This document shows, piece by piece, positions 31,387 through 33,060 of a DNA stretch of 33,060 nucleotides (the stretch's first letter is position 1; each line of letters opens with the position of its first letter). The stretch covers positions 1 through 33,060 of the forward strand of contig MU386048.1 of NCBI GenBank assembly GCA_022497145.1, read 5' to 3'. Source of the DNA: Rostrohypoxylon terebratum (lineage: Eukaryota > Ascomycota > Sordariomycetes > Xylariales > Hypoxylaceae). The position numbers and the translations under genes were made by a program. The notes under the pieces were generated by a model. The model made no database searches, had not been told where the DNA came from, and saw only the letters and a list, made by a program, of their open reading frames with translations.

Positions 31387-33060
31387 ATCGTGAGGTTTTT
31401 GTCGAGATATTTACCGGTCAAGAATCCGATCGACTATATACCCAGTTAGCATTGTTATTAATAAACGTAATATATGCACATATCGTGTTGACATTCAAGC
31501 GTGGTGGTTGAAGTTGATGAGAGAGACCAATGCATTATCACCAGGTTTGCAGACTCTTCAAGACCAAATAATGGGGAACCCTTTGGCAAAGTAATATTCT
31601 AGACTTCGTTGAGTCAAAAGAAAAGTCCCAATGCACCTTAGTAGCTCTAGATTTCAAAGGCCAGACCACCAAAGATGAGCCTACTGGTGTTACCGAAGCC
31701 AGACAGGTTGCTACCTATGTTTTTGCCCCCTGTTGTTACCGGCAGCCTGAGTCCAGGTGCTTTGAAATCCATATCAAGGCCAATCTGATTACCCGACACT
31801 TTCTTCAAACATAATGCGATAGGAAGACATTGGATCCAAGTTAAGGGAAAGGAGAAATGTCGAGAGAGATACTTATTCTGGCAATGCCAAAAAATGAATA
31901 CACTGATCAGCTTACTACGGTCGATGCAGCAACGATCTAGAAGCCCTTGATTCTAATTGGATTTGACTTCACCTTCGATTTCATCATGATAGTGTCGTAT
32001 CCTTCTCGGACTACCTCATTTTGGGTTGATTTGCAGGAAATTGCGGCAGAAATCTCCAATACAAAGAGCCATGGTATGGAAACCATGCTTCGTGCATTTA
32101 GATTCTTTGCAAAGGACATGGCTATCCGCGGCAAGAGCGATCACTATGCTGGAAACGGTGCGATTCGAGAGCTGGCTATTTTTGTCAATCTGCTACTTGA
32201 GCGAGGGCGAGACAATCCACATTCAAACAGAGCAACTTTAAGATAAGGATACGGGGCAAAGATTATGGAGGGGGTCTCGTCCAGCCTCAAAGAAATTATA
32301 CCCCTTCACAGTTAGAATTCATATTGAGGGCAAGGACTTGAGATCTGGCAGCAGAGGGGATGACTAGGACTAGCAGCTATGGCTGGGTATGTCTAGCGAC
32401 TGTAGAAGAACTAAATCGTTTGGTCAATGTAATTCAGGGCCAGAATTCAAAGGTGAGACATGGACCGCAATAACAGATTACAATCCTCCAATATCGCATC
32501 TTCCACCAAGAAACTCCGTGAAGCCAAGCGAGCGAGACAGGAAGCTTGACGAGAGAAAAGGCAACTGGAACGTCGTTCGAGGACATTTGATGAAAATGAT
32601 ATTTTCAGTTCGAACTTCGGTGAAGAAACTTAACCAATTTGTATTGCCAAGCTCTCGGCTGTACTTTAATCTTGAAACAAAGGAATGCAACGCTTCCATA
32701 TATAGGGGGCGTCGCTTGCAAGGGTCATATTGAAGAAAATAAAATTTACAAAGAGTGCTAGACAAAAGTAACTCACGCTAGTAAGCCTTTGAAGACCTTT
32801 TAATAAGTTCCTGTAAGTTCTCAGATTTCCAAATACTGCTCTCTCCAACAAACAATTGCCACAAATTATGAAATCTAATATCAAGCTCACGGTGTATATG
32901 GTCACCTCGACCATGAGCGAGGCATTAGCATGAGAACAAGTCGGAAATACGAATCACTGGCTCAGCTGTTACGAACCCGTCTACTACTTCTGTCTAACTG
33001 ACTTCGTAGAGCGGATACGTACCCTGGGGTACTTGGTTTTAAGGTAACAATACTGTAGGG
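31387..33060. other. Intergenic DNA with unsupported open frames
   Basis: No recognisable gene. An open stretch of about 80 codons without ATG ends at about 31,812 and contains LVALDFKGQTTKDEP and CFEIHIKANLI; frames at 31947-32246 and 32389-32733 (plus) are longer than average for this AT content but match nothing I know. They could be pieces of a decayed or heavily spliced gene. Confidence 0.4.
31460..31465 (+). terminator. Polyadenylation signal AATAAA of the reductase gene
   Basis: AATAAA stands 74 bases after the stop codon, within AT-rich DNA, the usual place for a fungal 3'-end signal. Confidence 0.45.

Noticed and set aside
1..33060. A biosynthetic gene cluster, CRISPR array or defence system
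   Set aside because: No core synthase, no spaced repeats and no defence-type gene set is present; the genes are mixed and widely spaced.

Overview
The window looks like nuclear DNA of a filamentous ascomycete, probably a sordariomycete; no closer placement can be made from the sequence alone. The signs are short introns (48-59 bases, with two or three longer ones) carrying GTAAGT-type donors and TACTAAC-type branch sites, fungus-specific families (a fungal-type 'rhodopsin' membrane protein, a Ser/Thr/Pro cell-wall GPI protein, a CbxX/CfxQ-type AAA protein), and intergenic DNA peppered with TAGGTA-like words. There are no operons, rRNA or tRNA genes.

Layout. 0.8-3.5 kb (minus): an 887-residue secreted, repeat-rich, probably GPI-anchored wall protein. 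3.5-6.2 kb: non-coding. 6.18-6.75 kb (plus): a DUF2237 protein, complete only once a seven-codon first exon is added. 6.75-10.67 kb: non-coding, ending in the leader of a large gene. 10.67-15.30 kb (plus): a two-exon, 1528-residue Sec7-PH Arf exchange factor of EFA6/Yel1 type. 16.2-21.0 kb: four minus-strand genes, namely a 263-residue membrane protein of unknown role, a single-domain AAA ATPase, a minimal PIP5K-like lipid kinase and a two-exon conserved fungal protein. 22.62-23.31 kb: a non-autonomous DNA transposon with 63-base inverted repeats and a perfect 9-base target duplication. 23.5-24.97 kb (minus): a six-exon, seven-helix fungal rhodopsin-family protein. 25-30.3 kb: an AT-rich gene desert holding a second, older inverted-repeat element with a minisatellite. 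30.3-31.4 kb (plus): an intronless NADP-dependent MDR-family reductase. The last 1.7 kb has no gene I can support.

How the genes relate. Two products touch phosphoinositide/Arf signalling at membranes (the Sec7-PH exchange factor and the PIP5K-like kinase), but they lie 3.3 kb apart on opposite strands and nothing shows they act together. The PIP5K-like and AAA genes are on one strand with 213 bases between the kinase stop and the first AAA methionine. The AAA reading frame is open and family-like upstream of that methionine, so a spliced fusion or a truncated AAA gene should be considered. I see no biosynthetic cluster, defence island or CRISPR. The clearest new items are the two inverted-repeat elements and three gene models (DUF2237, the 225-residue protein, the rhodopsin-family gene) that only emerge after splicing.
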